A DNA stretch of 50,633 bases from JAPUDQ01 sp964535835 (lineage in GTDB: Bacteria; Patescibacteriota; Saccharimonadia; Saccharimonadales; Saccharimonadaceae): NCBI GenBank assembly GCA_964535835.1, contig CAZHUZ010000003.1, positions 1-50,633 of the forward strand. Direction: 5' to 3'. Numbering within the stretch: the stretch's first letter is position 1; every line of letters starts with the position of its first letter. The notes under the pieces were generated by a model. It was not told the DNA's origin, did no database searches, and saw only the letters and a list, made by a program, of their open reading frames with translations. The position numbers and the translations under genes are program-made. Below, one piece after another: positions 25,558 through 33,648 of this stretch.

Positions 25558-25673
25558 AAAGATATTTCACAATTTACAATTTTCATTTTACATCTTCTGT
25601 TATGTAAACGTTTGTTAAGAGAGAAAAAAGTTTTTGTGAATTGTAAAATGCTTAATGTAAAACAGGAGTAATT
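25558..25673. repeat. AT-rich spacer with imperfect inverted repeats
   Basis: CACAATTTACAATTTTC (near 25568) and GTGAATTGTAAAATG (near 25635) are partly complementary, and AATTTACATTT-like words also occur in the spacer at 25241-25275. It lies between rpsR and efp and ends in the efp Shine-Dalgarno (CAGGAG). Confidence 0.4.
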
Positions 25674-26234
25674 ATGTACGGTCCTACAGATCTCAAAAAA
25701 GGTACGGTTATCCAGATCGATGGTCAGCCGTACCGCGTCATGGAATACAACCAAAAAGTCATGGGCCGGGGTGGCAGCATCGTCAACGTCAAGGTAAAAA
25801 ACCTTGTGACTGGTGCAATGCTACCGAAGACATACAAAGGTCAAGACAAGATTGAGTCTGCTGATGTTATGAATCGAACGGTGCAGTATCTCTATACTGA
25901 CGGCAGCGATTTTCACCTGATGGATCCAACGACATTTGACCAATTCCAGATCGATGCCGAGACGATGAATGATGCCGATAACTATCTCCACGAAGGTGAT
26001 GAAGTCAGCTTGCAGTTCTTTGGTGATCGCGTGATAAATGTCGAACTGCCAACTGCGGTTGCGCTCAAAGTCACGTATGCTGAAAATGTTGTCAAAGGCG
26101 ATACCACTAGTAGTGTACTCAAAGATGCCACGACCGATACTGGTCTGGTTGTTAAAGTACCGGCGTTTATCAAGACGGGTGATATCATACGTGTTGATAC
26201 TCGAGATGGTAGCTATATTGAACGGCAAAAATAG
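25674..26234 (+). CDS. efp: Elongation factor P
   Basis: 186 aa, usual length. Relieves ribosomes stalled on polyproline. Three beta-barrel domains: KOW-like N-terminal domain, then YLYTDGSDFHLMDPTTFDQ (domain II), then the C-terminal OB domain (GLVVKVPAFIKTGDIIRVDT). The loop that reaches the peptidyl-transferase centre reads VMGRGGS with Arg at position 32, where Lys is modified in E. coli and Arg is rhamnosylated in Pseudomonas. No modification enzyme is in the window. tlyA follows after 3 nt. Confidence 0.97.
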   Translation: MYGPTDLKKGTVIQIDGQPYRVMEYNQKVMGRGGSIVNVKVKNLVTGAMLPKTYKGQDKIESADVMNRTVQYLYTDGSDFHLMDPTTFDQFQIDAETMNDADNYLHEGDEVSLQFFGDRVINVELPTAVALKVTYAENVVKGDTTSSVLKDATTDTGLVVKVPAFIKTGDIIRVDTRDGSYIERQK

Positions 26235-26237
26235 GTC

Positions 26238-27020
26238 ATGGTAAAACAACGGCTTGATCAAGCATTATCTACGCGCGGCATGACTCGTACACGGTCAGAG
26301 GCCGAGAGCTGGATACGACTTGGTAAAGTGACCGTCAACGACAAAATAACCACAAAGAGTGGTTTTTTTGTGGATGATGACGATGATATTCGGCTCGAAG
26401 CGCCGGAGCGGTATGTATCTCGTGCTGGTCTTAAATTGGCAAGTGTTGCTAGTGGATTTGGTATTGATTTTCATGACAAGATTGTCCTTGACGTCGGTTC
26501 GAGTACTGGAGGATTCACCGATTACGCTTTGCAGCACGGTGCTCGAAAAGTTATCGCAGTCGATGTCGGAACTGATCAGCTCCATCCAAGCTTGCGCGAT
26601 GATCCGCGGATTGAGTTGCATGAAAAGACTGATATACGGGAGGTTGCGCTAGAGGCAAGAAGGATGAAGGAAGAAGGAAGTAAGTCACATGTTGCAATCG
26701 AGTCGCCAGATATCGTTGTGATAGATGTCAGCTTTATTAGTTTACGTGAGGTTCTTCCTCATATCTCTTCATTCATCATTCACCCTTCTTCTATCTGCAT
26801 AGCCATGCTCAAACCGCAGTTTGAGGCTGGACGACATCAAGTCAGTAAAGGTGTGATAAAAAATGATGCAATCAGACGGGAAATATTGCGAGATTTTGAG
26901 ATGTGGGTGAAACGGTATTTTGTGATCAAAAACAAGTCTGATAGTGAGGTAGTTGGCATGCATGGCAATCGTGAGCGGTTTTATGTCTTGCAGATAACGA
27001 ATAAAAAGTTGCAAAAATGA
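26238..27020 (+). CDS. tlyA: TlyA-family rRNA 2'-O-methyltransferase
   Basis: 260 aa. N-terminal S4 RNA-binding domain (residues ~3-62: RLDQALSTRGMTRTRSEAE), then an FtsJ/RrmJ-like methyltransferase with the SAM motif VLDVGSSTGGFTD (~83-95) and IVVIDVSFISLREVLP. TlyA of actinobacteria methylates 16S and 23S rRNA at capreomycin-sensitive cytidines. The same family is also annotated as hemolysin A; no lytic signal is seen. In operon with efp. Confidence 0.92.
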   Translation: MVKQRLDQALSTRGMTRTRSEAESWIRLGKVTVNDKITTKSGFFVDDDDDIRLEAPERYVSRAGLKLASVASGFGIDFHDKIVLDVGSSTGGFTDYALQHGARKVIAVDVGTDQLHPSLRDDPRIELHEKTDIREVALEARRMKEEGSKSHVAIESPDIVVIDVSFISLREVLPHISSFIIHPSSICIAMLKPQFEAGRHQVSKGVIKNDAIRREILRDFEMWVKRYFVIKNKSDSEVVGMHGNRERFYVLQITNKKLQK

Positions 27021-27037
27021 TACAATTATTCTATAAT
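27009..27037 (+). promoter_or_regulatory. Promoter of the TSP3-repeat gene
   Basis: TTGCAA (27009-27014), 17 nt, TATAAT (27032-27037). Confidence 0.7.
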
Positions 27038-27044
27038 GACGACA

Positions 27045-27203
27045 GCCACGTGTTGTGGTGGGCCAGTAGAGGCAATAGCTGAGCATATGTTTAGCTGTGT
27101 GACTCCTGGTCATGCAACTTAACATCTGATTTATCTCTATTGTTTTTGCTGGTCTCCCACGCCGTGGGAAATCAAACCCTTCAAGGCCATTAGGAGGCCA
27201 ACC
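27045..27203 (+). promoter_or_regulatory. Long structured leader of the TSP3-repeat gene
   Basis: About 160 nt with hairpins AGCTGAGCATATGTTTAGCT (near 27077), TCCCACGCCGTGGGA (near 27156) and GGCCATTAGGAGGCC (27186-27200). The last one encloses the AGGAGG Shine-Dalgarno, so its folding could hide the ribosome site. No known riboswitch class recognised. Confidence 0.45.
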
Positions 27204-28419
27204 ATGCGCAAGCGCTTCAGGCGAGCATGTCTCGCAGCCATGGCGGTGATCGTCATGGTACTCGGTCTTGGCGGCCTCGCCGTCAATGCCTACGCAGCCG
27301 ATTCTGGGCTGTTTGGAAGGATTGACAAGCTGAACCTCGGAGGGGGCCTCTTTCGAGTGAACCTCAGCGCGATCAGTAATGATCAAGAGCCACGGCCTAC
27401 TGTCAGTGGCACACTCTCAGGAGGGGGATTGACTGCCAGTGGTAGTAGCGTTATCCCTGGTACGGTGTACAGCGGTGTCGCGTCTCTTGAGATCGATTGC
27501 AACAACTTCCCGGGAGAAGTTACGGTGACCGGCACTATGACGTCTGATGATGGCTGGTCTTGGTCAGGGGATCAGTCGGTTTGTCGTCGGATTCCAGTGC
27601 CTGATAGGCCTCAAGTAGAGGACGACCCTGCAGTGCAGGGTGACGCCCACTACGTACTGCCTGCCAGCACTCCTGACGTCTACTGGAGTGCCGATCGAGA
27701 TGGAAACGTCTCGGCAGTAGTCTATAGAGACTCGTTTGCTGACTGGACTGTGGTGAAGTGGTTCCCGGCACCGGAAGACATCTACACCCCACCGGTCGAC
27801 ACTGACGGTGATGGCGTTCCCGACAAGGATGACGCCTTCCNNNNNNNNNNNNNNNNNNNNNNNNNNNNNNNNNNNNNNNNNNNNNNNNNNNNNNNNNNNN
27901 NNNNNNNNNNNNNNNNNNNNNNNNNNNNNNNNNNNNNNNNTCGGCGACAATGCCGACCAGTGTGACAACGAGTCCGGCCCTGCCAGCAACAACGGTTGTC
28001 CGGTAGTGACCCCACCGGTCGACACTGACGGTGATGGCGTTCCCGACAAGGATGACGCCTTCCCGAACGACCCCAAGGAGTCCAAGGACTCTGATGGGGA
28101 CGGTGTCGGCGACAATGCCGACCAGTGTGACAACGAGTCCGGCCCTGCCAGCAACAACGGCTGCCCGGTCGTCGTGCCCCCCACCGACACTGACGGTGAT
28201 GGCACGACGCCGACCAACACGCCGACGCCGCCGAGTACTCCTTCGGGAAACTCGGTGACTCCGGCCGCAACGTCATCGACGAGCACCACCACTGCTGGCA
28301 AGCCCGCGGCGGTTGCTGCCTATCGTGGTGACGGTGGCGTCTCGATGTGGCTGTTGGGGTTGTCGGCACTGGGCTTGGCAATTGCGCTTGTCGTACGTCG
28401 TCGAGTTACACAGGCCTGA
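27204..28419 (+). CDS. Secreted wall protein with thrombospondin type 3 repeats (contains gap)
   Basis: Signal peptide at residues 1-31 (basic MRKRFRR, hydrophobic core, AYA|A). An Ig-like or beta domain of ~170 residues follows. Then repeats of DTDGDGVPDKDDAF and DSDGDGVGDNADQC, the calcium-binding thrombospondin type 3 pattern, with a unit of 165 nt (55 aa). A Pro/Thr/Ser-rich stretch and a C-terminal membrane segment (~MWLLGLSALGLAIALVV) with an RRR tail end the protein, as in cell-wall sorting signals, but no LPXTG-like motif is visible. The gap of 100 N breaks the frame only because its length is arbitrary. Codons are G/C-rich. Probably a calcium-stiffened surface stalk. Confidence 0.8.
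27786..28160 (+). repeat. 165-nt tandem repeat region collapsed around a gap
   Basis: Bases 27786-27840 recur exactly at 28009-28063 (55 nt), and 27941-27995 recur exactly at 28106-28160 (55 nt). In the complete copy these parts are 42 nt apart (28064-28105), which gives a 165-nt unit. Confidence 0.85.
27841..27940. other. Assembly gap of 100 N
   Basis: Arbitrary-length scaffold gap inside the repeat. By comparison with the complete copy the real missing length is 42 nt, or 42 plus a multiple of 165. Confidence 0.95.
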
Positions 28420-28607
28420 CCGGGTATTCCTAATACAGGAGGAGATGAATCGGATCTAATTTGACCCGAACCTCATCAATACGTCTGCGTGACGTAGCGA
28501 TGACAGCATTGGGTCCGAGCCCAGTACCTACTATGTATCCGTACATAGCAAGGGCTGGGCATTTCCTTGCCAAAAATTATTGCTAATGTTATAATATAAA
28601 ACATATT
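28420..28607 (+). promoter_or_regulatory. Structured spacer and promoter before the sortase-like gene
   Basis: A hairpin has outer arms GCCCAG/CTGGGC (about 28518-28559) and an inner stem CTATGTA/TACATAG, and may be the terminator of the wall-protein gene. TATAAT (28590-28595) lies 12 nt before ATG 28608. Confidence 0.5.
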
Positions 28608-29468
28608 ATGGGCAGAAATCATGAAAATGAATTATCTATAGATGTACCTGCAGAGCGCAGGTCAATTCGACGTGGCGGGAAGTTCCTAGCTAACGGCACA
28701 GCGATAGTAGCAGGGACAGCATTGGCCTCGCAATTGTTTACCGCATCAAACTTTGATGCTGCCGCACAAGCAATAGGTGCAAACGGGAGTGCCTCAACGC
28801 GGGTTATTGGTGGCGCGCCACTAGTACCGGGGTCATCGTTTGACGATATAGATCCACGCTATAGACCAAAATCAGGTAGTGCACCCACACCAACAATTGA
28901 ACCAGCAAAACAGGAGCCTATCAATAGTACTTGCCACGAGGGAGAAGCAACTTCAGTTAGCTGGGATGCGATGGGTATCAAAGATGCGCCGATAGAAAAA
29001 ATCGGCATTGATCCTAATACGGGCGGCATGGCGAAAACAGGTAGCCAATATACCTGGGGTATATATGAAGCACCTGGATCACCCAAATTAGGTAGCCGGG
29101 AGGGCAATGTGCTATCGGGTGCAGAACGATTTGGCAGTGGTGATTCGATTTTTCCGGCTAATTACGAAAAACTGTTAGCTGAGATGGCTGTCGGCTCTGT
29201 TATAAAATTTACTATGGCGGACGGTGGAACGTGTAAATATAAAATCGACACGACGTTTCCTACTGTCGCAAAACACCTCCCAGAGGAAGGTGGCGATCCA
29301 AGCACGACGGCCTACGCAGCAATCATCAATCGGTATGACCTCTATCGCACAACTGGATCACCTGGCATTTTTGTCGAAGGTTGTACCGGCCCATGGGATG
29401 CAAAACATGGCACAAGTTACTACATGGGCATTGCTGTCGGACATCTCATGTCTGACGAAAATCCCTGA
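28608..29468 (+). CDS. Sortase-like secreted protein lacking the catalytic His
   Basis: 286 aa. N-terminal RRSIRRGG followed by a hydrophobic ~20-residue stretch is a signal or anchor. The region ~115-286 follows the order of actinobacterial class E/F-like sortases: DAMGIKDAPIEKIGIDPNTG (compare the usual AIGVDAPVVPVGLDPDG), NVLSGAERF where active enzymes have VLAGHVD, EKLLAEMAVGSVIKFTMADG (the GD-x-V-x-V strand), then IFVEGCTG with Cys259 in the TLxTC position. The catalytic His is Ala172 and no clear Arg follows. It is probably inactive or uses another mechanism; assignment by pattern only. It lies directly behind the wall-protein gene. Confidence 0.6.
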   Translation: MGRNHENELSIDVPAERRSIRRGGKFLANGTAIVAGTALASQLFTASNFDAAAQAIGANGSASTRVIGGAPLVPGSSFDDIDPRYRPKSGSAPTPTIEPAKQEPINSTCHEGEATSVSWDAMGIKDAPIEKIGIDPNTGGMAKTGSQYTWGIYEAPGSPKLGSREGNVLSGAERFGSGDSIFPANYEKLLAEMAVGSVIKFTMADGGTCKYKIDTTFPTVAKHLPEEGGDPSTTAYAAIINRYDLYRTTGSPGIFVEGCTGPWDAKHGTSYYMGIAVGHLMSDENP

Positions 29469-29481
29469 TAGCGGCGGCGAA

Positions 29482-30561
29482 TCACTTTGTCTTGTTGAAT
29501 CGAAATTCAACCACGTCATCTGGTTGCATGACATAGTCACGCCCAACGGTATGGACTTTGCCGGCTTGTTTTGCGGCCAGTTCTGATCCGGTTGCGATGA
29601 GGTCAGGGTAGGAGATGATCTGAGCGGCGATAAAGCCTTTTTCAAAATCAGTATGGATGACGCCGGCGGCTTGCGGTGCTGTATCGCCTTGGTGAATCGT
29701 CCAAGCACGAACTTCTTTGGGGCCAGCGGTTAGATAACTCTGTAGCCCGAGCGTATGATATGCCGCGCGTGCGAGCTGGGTGAGTCCTGATTCATTCACT
29801 CCATAACTCTCGAGGAGCTCATGAGCATCGTGGTCATCGAGGCCACGTAATTCTTCCTCGAGCTTTGCACATACGAAGACATAACCATGTGGCGCAACCA
29901 GAGATTTCATCTGGGATAGTAATTTCTCATCTGTCAGCCCATCTTCATCAACATTGAAGACATAGATAGTAGGTTTTGCTGTGAGCAAAGCCAGACCGTA
30001 GACCGTAGACCGTAGACCGAGGGAGAGGGCAGTTTTTCCTTGATTGAGTCCATCCTGAATTTTGACAAGTTGATCATATTCTTCGCGCTTGGCTGGGTCG
30101 GACTTCATGTCTTTTTGAAGTTTGGGGAGGTGTTTCTCAATTGTCTGTAAATCGGCAAGGATGAGTTCGGTATTGATAATCTCAATGTCTTTTTGGGGGT
30201 CGATAGGCGCATCATCATGGCGCAGTATATCGTTATTGTGAAATGTCCTCACAACATGCACAATCGCATCACACTCGCGGATATTGTGCAAAAATTGGTT
30301 GCCTAGTCCTTCCCCTTTACTGGCACCGGCAACAAGTCCGGCAATATCGACGAAGGTGACAGTAGCGGGGATGACCTTTTCGCTTGAGTAAAGCTTTTGG
30401 AGGTCGGCCAAACGTTCGTCAGGCACAGGAACAATACCAGTATTGGGCTCTATTGTTGCAAACGGATAATTTGCCGCGAGCGCTCCTGCATCCGTCAGCG
30501 CGTTAAAAAGCGTCGATTTCCCGACGTTTGGGAGGCCAACGATACCAATTGAAACACTCAT
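29482..30561 (-). CDS. ychF: YchF/Obg-family ATPase
   Basis: 359 aa, normal length (~363). P-loop GLPNVGKSTLFNAL near the N-terminus, ANYPFATIEPNTGIVPVPD as switch I, DIAGLVAGASKGEGLGN as the G3 region, and NVDEDG in place of NKxD, which gives ATP preference. A coiled-coil and a C-terminal TGS domain (RAWTIHQGDTAPQAAGVIH) follow. It binds ribosomes and affects stress responses. The coding region carries a 7-bp tandem repeat (29994-30020). TATAAT lies 6 nt before its start on the minus strand. Confidence 0.97.
   Translation of the reverse strand: MSVSIGIVGLPNVGKSTLFNALTDAGALAANYPFATIEPNTGIVPVPDERLADLQKLYSSEKVIPATVTFVDIAGLVAGASKGEGLGNQFLHNIRECDAIVHVVRTFHNNDILRHDDAPIDPQKDIEIINTELILADLQTIEKHLPKLQKDMKSDPAKREEYDQLVKIQDGLNQGKTALSLGLRSTVYGLALLTAKPTIYVFNVDEDGLTDEKLLSQMKSLVAPHGYVFVCAKLEEELRGLDDHDAHELLESYGVNESGLTQLARAAYHTLGLQSYLTAGPKEVRAWTIHQGDTAPQAAGVIHTDFEKGFIAAQIISYPDLIATGSELAAKQAGKVHTVGRDYVMQPDDVVEFRFNKTK
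29994..30020. repeat. Heptanucleotide tandem repeat inside ychF
   Basis: GACCGTA three times plus 6 bases of a fourth, between the GTPase core and the NVDEDG motif. Seven-base units change the frame if copy number changes. Confidence 0.9.
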
Positions 30562-30567
30562 ATAACA

Positions 30568-30573
30568 ATTATA
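30568..30573 (-). promoter_or_regulatory. -10 box of ychF
   Basis: TATAAT on the minus strand, 6 nt from the start at 30561; divergent from the promoter at 30615. Confidence 0.6.
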
Positions 30574-30614
30574 GCGTCATCTCGATAAAATATTGGAAAA
30601 AAACAGCGCACGTG

Positions 30615-30620
30615 TATACT
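30615..30620 (+). promoter_or_regulatory. -10 box of the pilus-region operon start
   Basis: TATACT, 7 nt before ATG 30628. Confidence 0.6.
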
Positions 30621-30627
30621 TATAAGC

Positions 30628-31059
30628 ATGAGCATAAAAGCAAGTTTGCAGAGTGCAATCAGGGCTCGCAGCACTAAGAGATTATTGATTATAGGTGTGT
30701 GCTTGTTAGTGTTGGTGGCTGTAGCTGGTTTTACGGTACGCTATTTTGCAAATCGTTATTCACAACAAATCAATACTACTTATTCAGACGAGCCGACCGA
30801 AGAAGGATTGCGTAAGGCTAGAGAGTATACGAGTATTCGTGTGGTGTATGCCGGTACAATCACCAACATCGATGAAGCAACTAAACAAATTGAGCTAAGT
30901 ACCGATACTGGTCTGCGAGTTTTAAAATATGATGATACATCCCATTTTGTGCGTGGAAAAGCTTATACTAAAATTCCGGTAGCTGATTTACCCCGTGATC
31001 GGGTAATCTCTGTCGTCTATAATACAGCGAGTGAGCGGATAGTGGAGATCATGCTATGA
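30628..31059 (+). CDS. Hypothetical membrane-anchored protein
   Basis: 143 aa. Basic N-terminus, one membrane segment (residues ~19-41), and an external domain with YAGTITNIDEATKQIEL and a second strand-rich half, reminiscent of an OB or beta-barrel fold. No family recognised. Its stop overlaps the next ATG (31056, ATGA), so it is coupled to the large secreted protein. Confidence 0.7.
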   Translation: MSIKASLQSAIRARSTKRLLIIGVCLLVLVAVAGFTVRYFANRYSQQINTTYSDEPTEEGLRKAREYTSIRVVYAGTITNIDEATKQIELSTDTGLRVLKYDDTSHFVRGKAYTKIPVADLPRDRVISVVYNTASERIVEIML

Positions 31060-33602
31060 ACCAACGGGTTAGATGGCTAGGCGGTTTTTTGTGTTTACTA
31101 ACCATAGTTGGCAGTATTGTCTGGCTGGATTCGACACCTGTACGGGGTTTCACAAAACCACTAGAAGATGCGGTAATAGCCAATGAGGTTAAGCCTATTG
31201 GCGCACCTTATGCTGTTAGTGATTCAACTAATTTATCATTGATACTCAGCCTAGCGGAGCTTCAAAATCTTCCCAAAGATCTGACTAACTGGCCCAAACG
31301 CAGCGAGGGTTGTGGGCTGCCTAGCGAATGGCCATCGAGCTCGGCGTATAAAACACTTCCTGTGGTGCCGGATGCGGCCGGTTTATATGAGAGACGAGTT
31401 GCTACCTACGCACAATTGGATATATGGCTAAACGACCTGAGGATTAGCCAGACCGAAAAAGACAATATAAAATACGGTCGTCTAAGTGGCCGTTTCCGAC
31501 CGATGGTAGGAAAGTGCCAAAAATCAAATCAAGGTAGTTATCCGGGTATTGCTCAATTACTCGATGCGGGTACTGGGACTGATCCGGCTTGGTCAACATT
31601 TCCTGGCCAAAACAAGGGTGGTTGGAGTCTGTCCCCAGTGTTATTCAATGGGTGGGCAAGCAACGGAGGCTTTTTCCCTGGTAGCGACTGGAAACCCGCA
31701 GTAGTTACGGAGCGCACTAGGGCACCGAATGTTAACACGCGTAAAGCTACGTGTTTGTGGTATGGTTCCCCCAACTCTGATCGGACGGCACAGAGTGCGT
31801 GGTTGGACCCAATGTATAGCGGGAGCCCACTCAGGACTCAGCCAATGGACAGCTCAGCAAAAGCGATTTGGGGGAGCAACTGCAAAGATGATACTGATTA
31901 TCACCCTAGTATCTATGAGAGCAATGGCTACGATAGTCCATCATACAGCTACGAAGATTTAAATAGGAAACTTTTCTATATTAATCCCTTGTATAGTAGT
32001 GGGACGACAATATTTCGTAAAGTGTTTACATTGACGCAAGATGATATGGATAAGATTATCGCCGCCGAGTCGCGAAATGGCGGATTGGGGCTCGATATCT
32101 TAGCGGATGACTGGTTCACAGCATATATCAATGGGGAAATGTTATCTACACATGCCTATGCAGTATCACCAACACGGTATATCAGGGTAAGATCAGATAC
32201 GCTACAGGTGGGCAATAATGTTTTGGCAATTCAGGTTGATGATAAAATAGTAACACATGGTGATATAGCATCTATCGGCCAAGGTTTGATATACCAACTA
32301 CGGCTATTTGATGATCCGTTAGCGGCCAGTAACTATACCCTGGTACCAAAAGTCAGTAGCAACGGTATGGCGATAGTAGTGCCAGGCGATACGGTAAATT
32401 TCAGTTATACTGTTGACAAAACCGGTGTTAATTCTAATATGACATCTGTCGGAATCAGACAGATTATTATACCACCTGGTGCGACTTTCCCTACGGGATT
32501 TGTTGCGCGCAAAAATGCTGATTGCTCGACATATACGTCTGGCTCTACGGGAGGTGTGACATGTTCGACCCTGTCACGTCCATCACAAAACTTTACTGTG
32601 CCGACAACAAACTTGACTGATGAAACTGTGCCGACAGGGTCATTGACGGCAGGTACCCAAATCTGTCGCGTTTTGTTTGTTGACTCGTATAATCAAGCAC
32701 CAGCTCCCAATAATAGTCACAGCGCTGTGGTGTGTGTGCTGATCGCACGTAGCCCAACAGCTGCGATTGTCGGTAGTGATGCGTCAGCAGGCGGTGATAG
32801 CGTAGCTCCCTTTAACAAGCAGAGTGGCTTTCTCGGCAGTAATGCCGCTGCGAGCACGTACGGATCATTTGGAGAGTATGCTTTGTTGGCAACCGGTCGA
32901 ATAAACGGTTTTAGTTCATCAGCTTTGATGGGTGGGTTGGGGCGCAATCTCATGTTTGCAAATTACGGACTATCTAGTCCGTCTGATGGGGGATTCTATC
33001 GTGATAACCATGTCATTAGTGACTATGCGGCACGTTATGGTGCGATAGTCCCTAGCTCTAGCCCGATTTTTCCATCATCAGGCGCTCTACCGACTGGCGG
33101 AGGAGTCACATACTATCGAGCCGCTGGTCCTATAACAATAACGCAATCAACAGGGATAACTGGACGAGTGATTATCTATGCTCCCGGGCAGACGGTAACG
33201 ATAGCTGGCAATATAACCTATAACGGCGTTGGTCTTACATCTTTTGGAGCAGCTCCTCAAGTCGTTATCATAGCTGATAATGTCAGGGTTAGTGGCAATG
33301 TTGATAATATAGATGGTCTATTGGTAGTAAAAAATGTATTTACAAGTTGCTCAGAGGCTGGTGACAAGGCGGCACCGACAACCTCGGCTATGGTGGCGGG
33401 GGGGCAATGCGATCGCAAGCTGACGGTCAATGGTGCGGTAATAGCAGGTGATGTATATCTTGGGCGATCAGCCGCGACTCCGAATTCACCGGCTGAAGTA
33501 TTCCGTTTTCGGCCAGAAGTTTTCTTGACGCCATACGAAGCAGGTAAGACTGATTTTACTCTAGTAACAAAGAGTGAGATAGAATTGCCTCCCCGTAACT
33601 AA
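31056..33602 (+). CDS. Large secreted protein at the head of the pilus locus
   Basis: 848 aa. Signal peptide or anchor at residues ~8-31. Residues ~318-418 have the pattern of a jelly-roll (galactose-binding-like) domain: DDWFTAYINGEML and GNNVLAIQVDD. Residues ~425-560 look like a beta-sandwich of the CARDB/DUF11 sort. Residues ~680-790 (IIYAPGQTVTIAGNITY, VIIADNVRVSGNVDNIDG) look like a beta-helix domain often found in PilX- or pilus-related proteins. No PilY1 propeller is visible. It ends 46 nt before pilM. Likely a pilus-associated adhesin or tip protein, inferred from place and domains. Confidence 0.75.
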   Translation: MNQRVRWLGGFLCLLTIVGSIVWLDSTPVRGFTKPLEDAVIANEVKPIGAPYAVSDSTNLSLILSLAELQNLPKDLTNWPKRSEGCGLPSEWPSSSAYKTLPVVPDAAGLYERRVATYAQLDIWLNDLRISQTEKDNIKYGRLSGRFRPMVGKCQKSNQGSYPGIAQLLDAGTGTDPAWSTFPGQNKGGWSLSPVLFNGWASNGGFFPGSDWKPAVVTERTRAPNVNTRKATCLWYGSPNSDRTAQSAWLDPMYSGSPLRTQPMDSSAKAIWGSNCKDDTDYHPSIYESNGYDSPSYSYEDLNRKLFYINPLYSSGTTIFRKVFTLTQDDMDKIIAAESRNGGLGLDILADDWFTAYINGEMLSTHAYAVSPTRYIRVRSDTLQVGNNVLAIQVDDKIVTHGDIASIGQGLIYQLRLFDDPLAASNYTLVPKVSSNGMAIVVPGDTVNFSYTVDKTGVNSNMTSVGIRQIIIPPGATFPTGFVARKNADCSTYTSGSTGGVTCSTLSRPSQNFTVPTTNLTDETVPTGSLTAGTQICRVLFVDSYNQAPAPNNSHSAVVCVLIARSPTAAIVGSDASAGGDSVAPFNKQSGFLGSNAAASTYGSFGEYALLATGRINGFSSSALMGGLGRNLMFANYGLSSPSDGGFYRDNHVISDYAARYGAIVPSSSPIFPSSGALPTGGGVTYYRAAGPITITQSTGITGRVIIYAPGQTVTIAGNITYNGVGLTSFGAAPQVVIIADNVRVSGNVDNIDGLLVVKNVFTSCSEAGDKAAPTTSAMVAGGQCDRKLTVNGAVIAGDVYLGRSAATPNSPAEVFRFRPEVFLTPYEAGKTDFTLVTKSEIELPPRN

Positions 33603-33633
33603 TTTTTTCGATTATTTTTTTAAACGCTTATGC

Positions 33634-33639
33634 TATACT
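33634..33639 (+). promoter_or_regulatory. -10 box of pilM
   Basis: TATACT, 9 nt before ATG 33649. Confidence 0.55.
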
Positions 33640-33648
33640 AGCAGGTAT

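Noticed and set aside
28302..28416. LPXTG-type sorting motif at the end of the TSP3 protein
   Set aside because: A hydrophobic stretch and Arg tail are present, but no LPXTG, LAXTG or similar pentapeptide is seen before them.
27204..28419. Real frameshift in the TSP3 gene
   Set aside because: The frame change comes only from the arbitrary 100-N gap; a 42-nt fill restores the frame.
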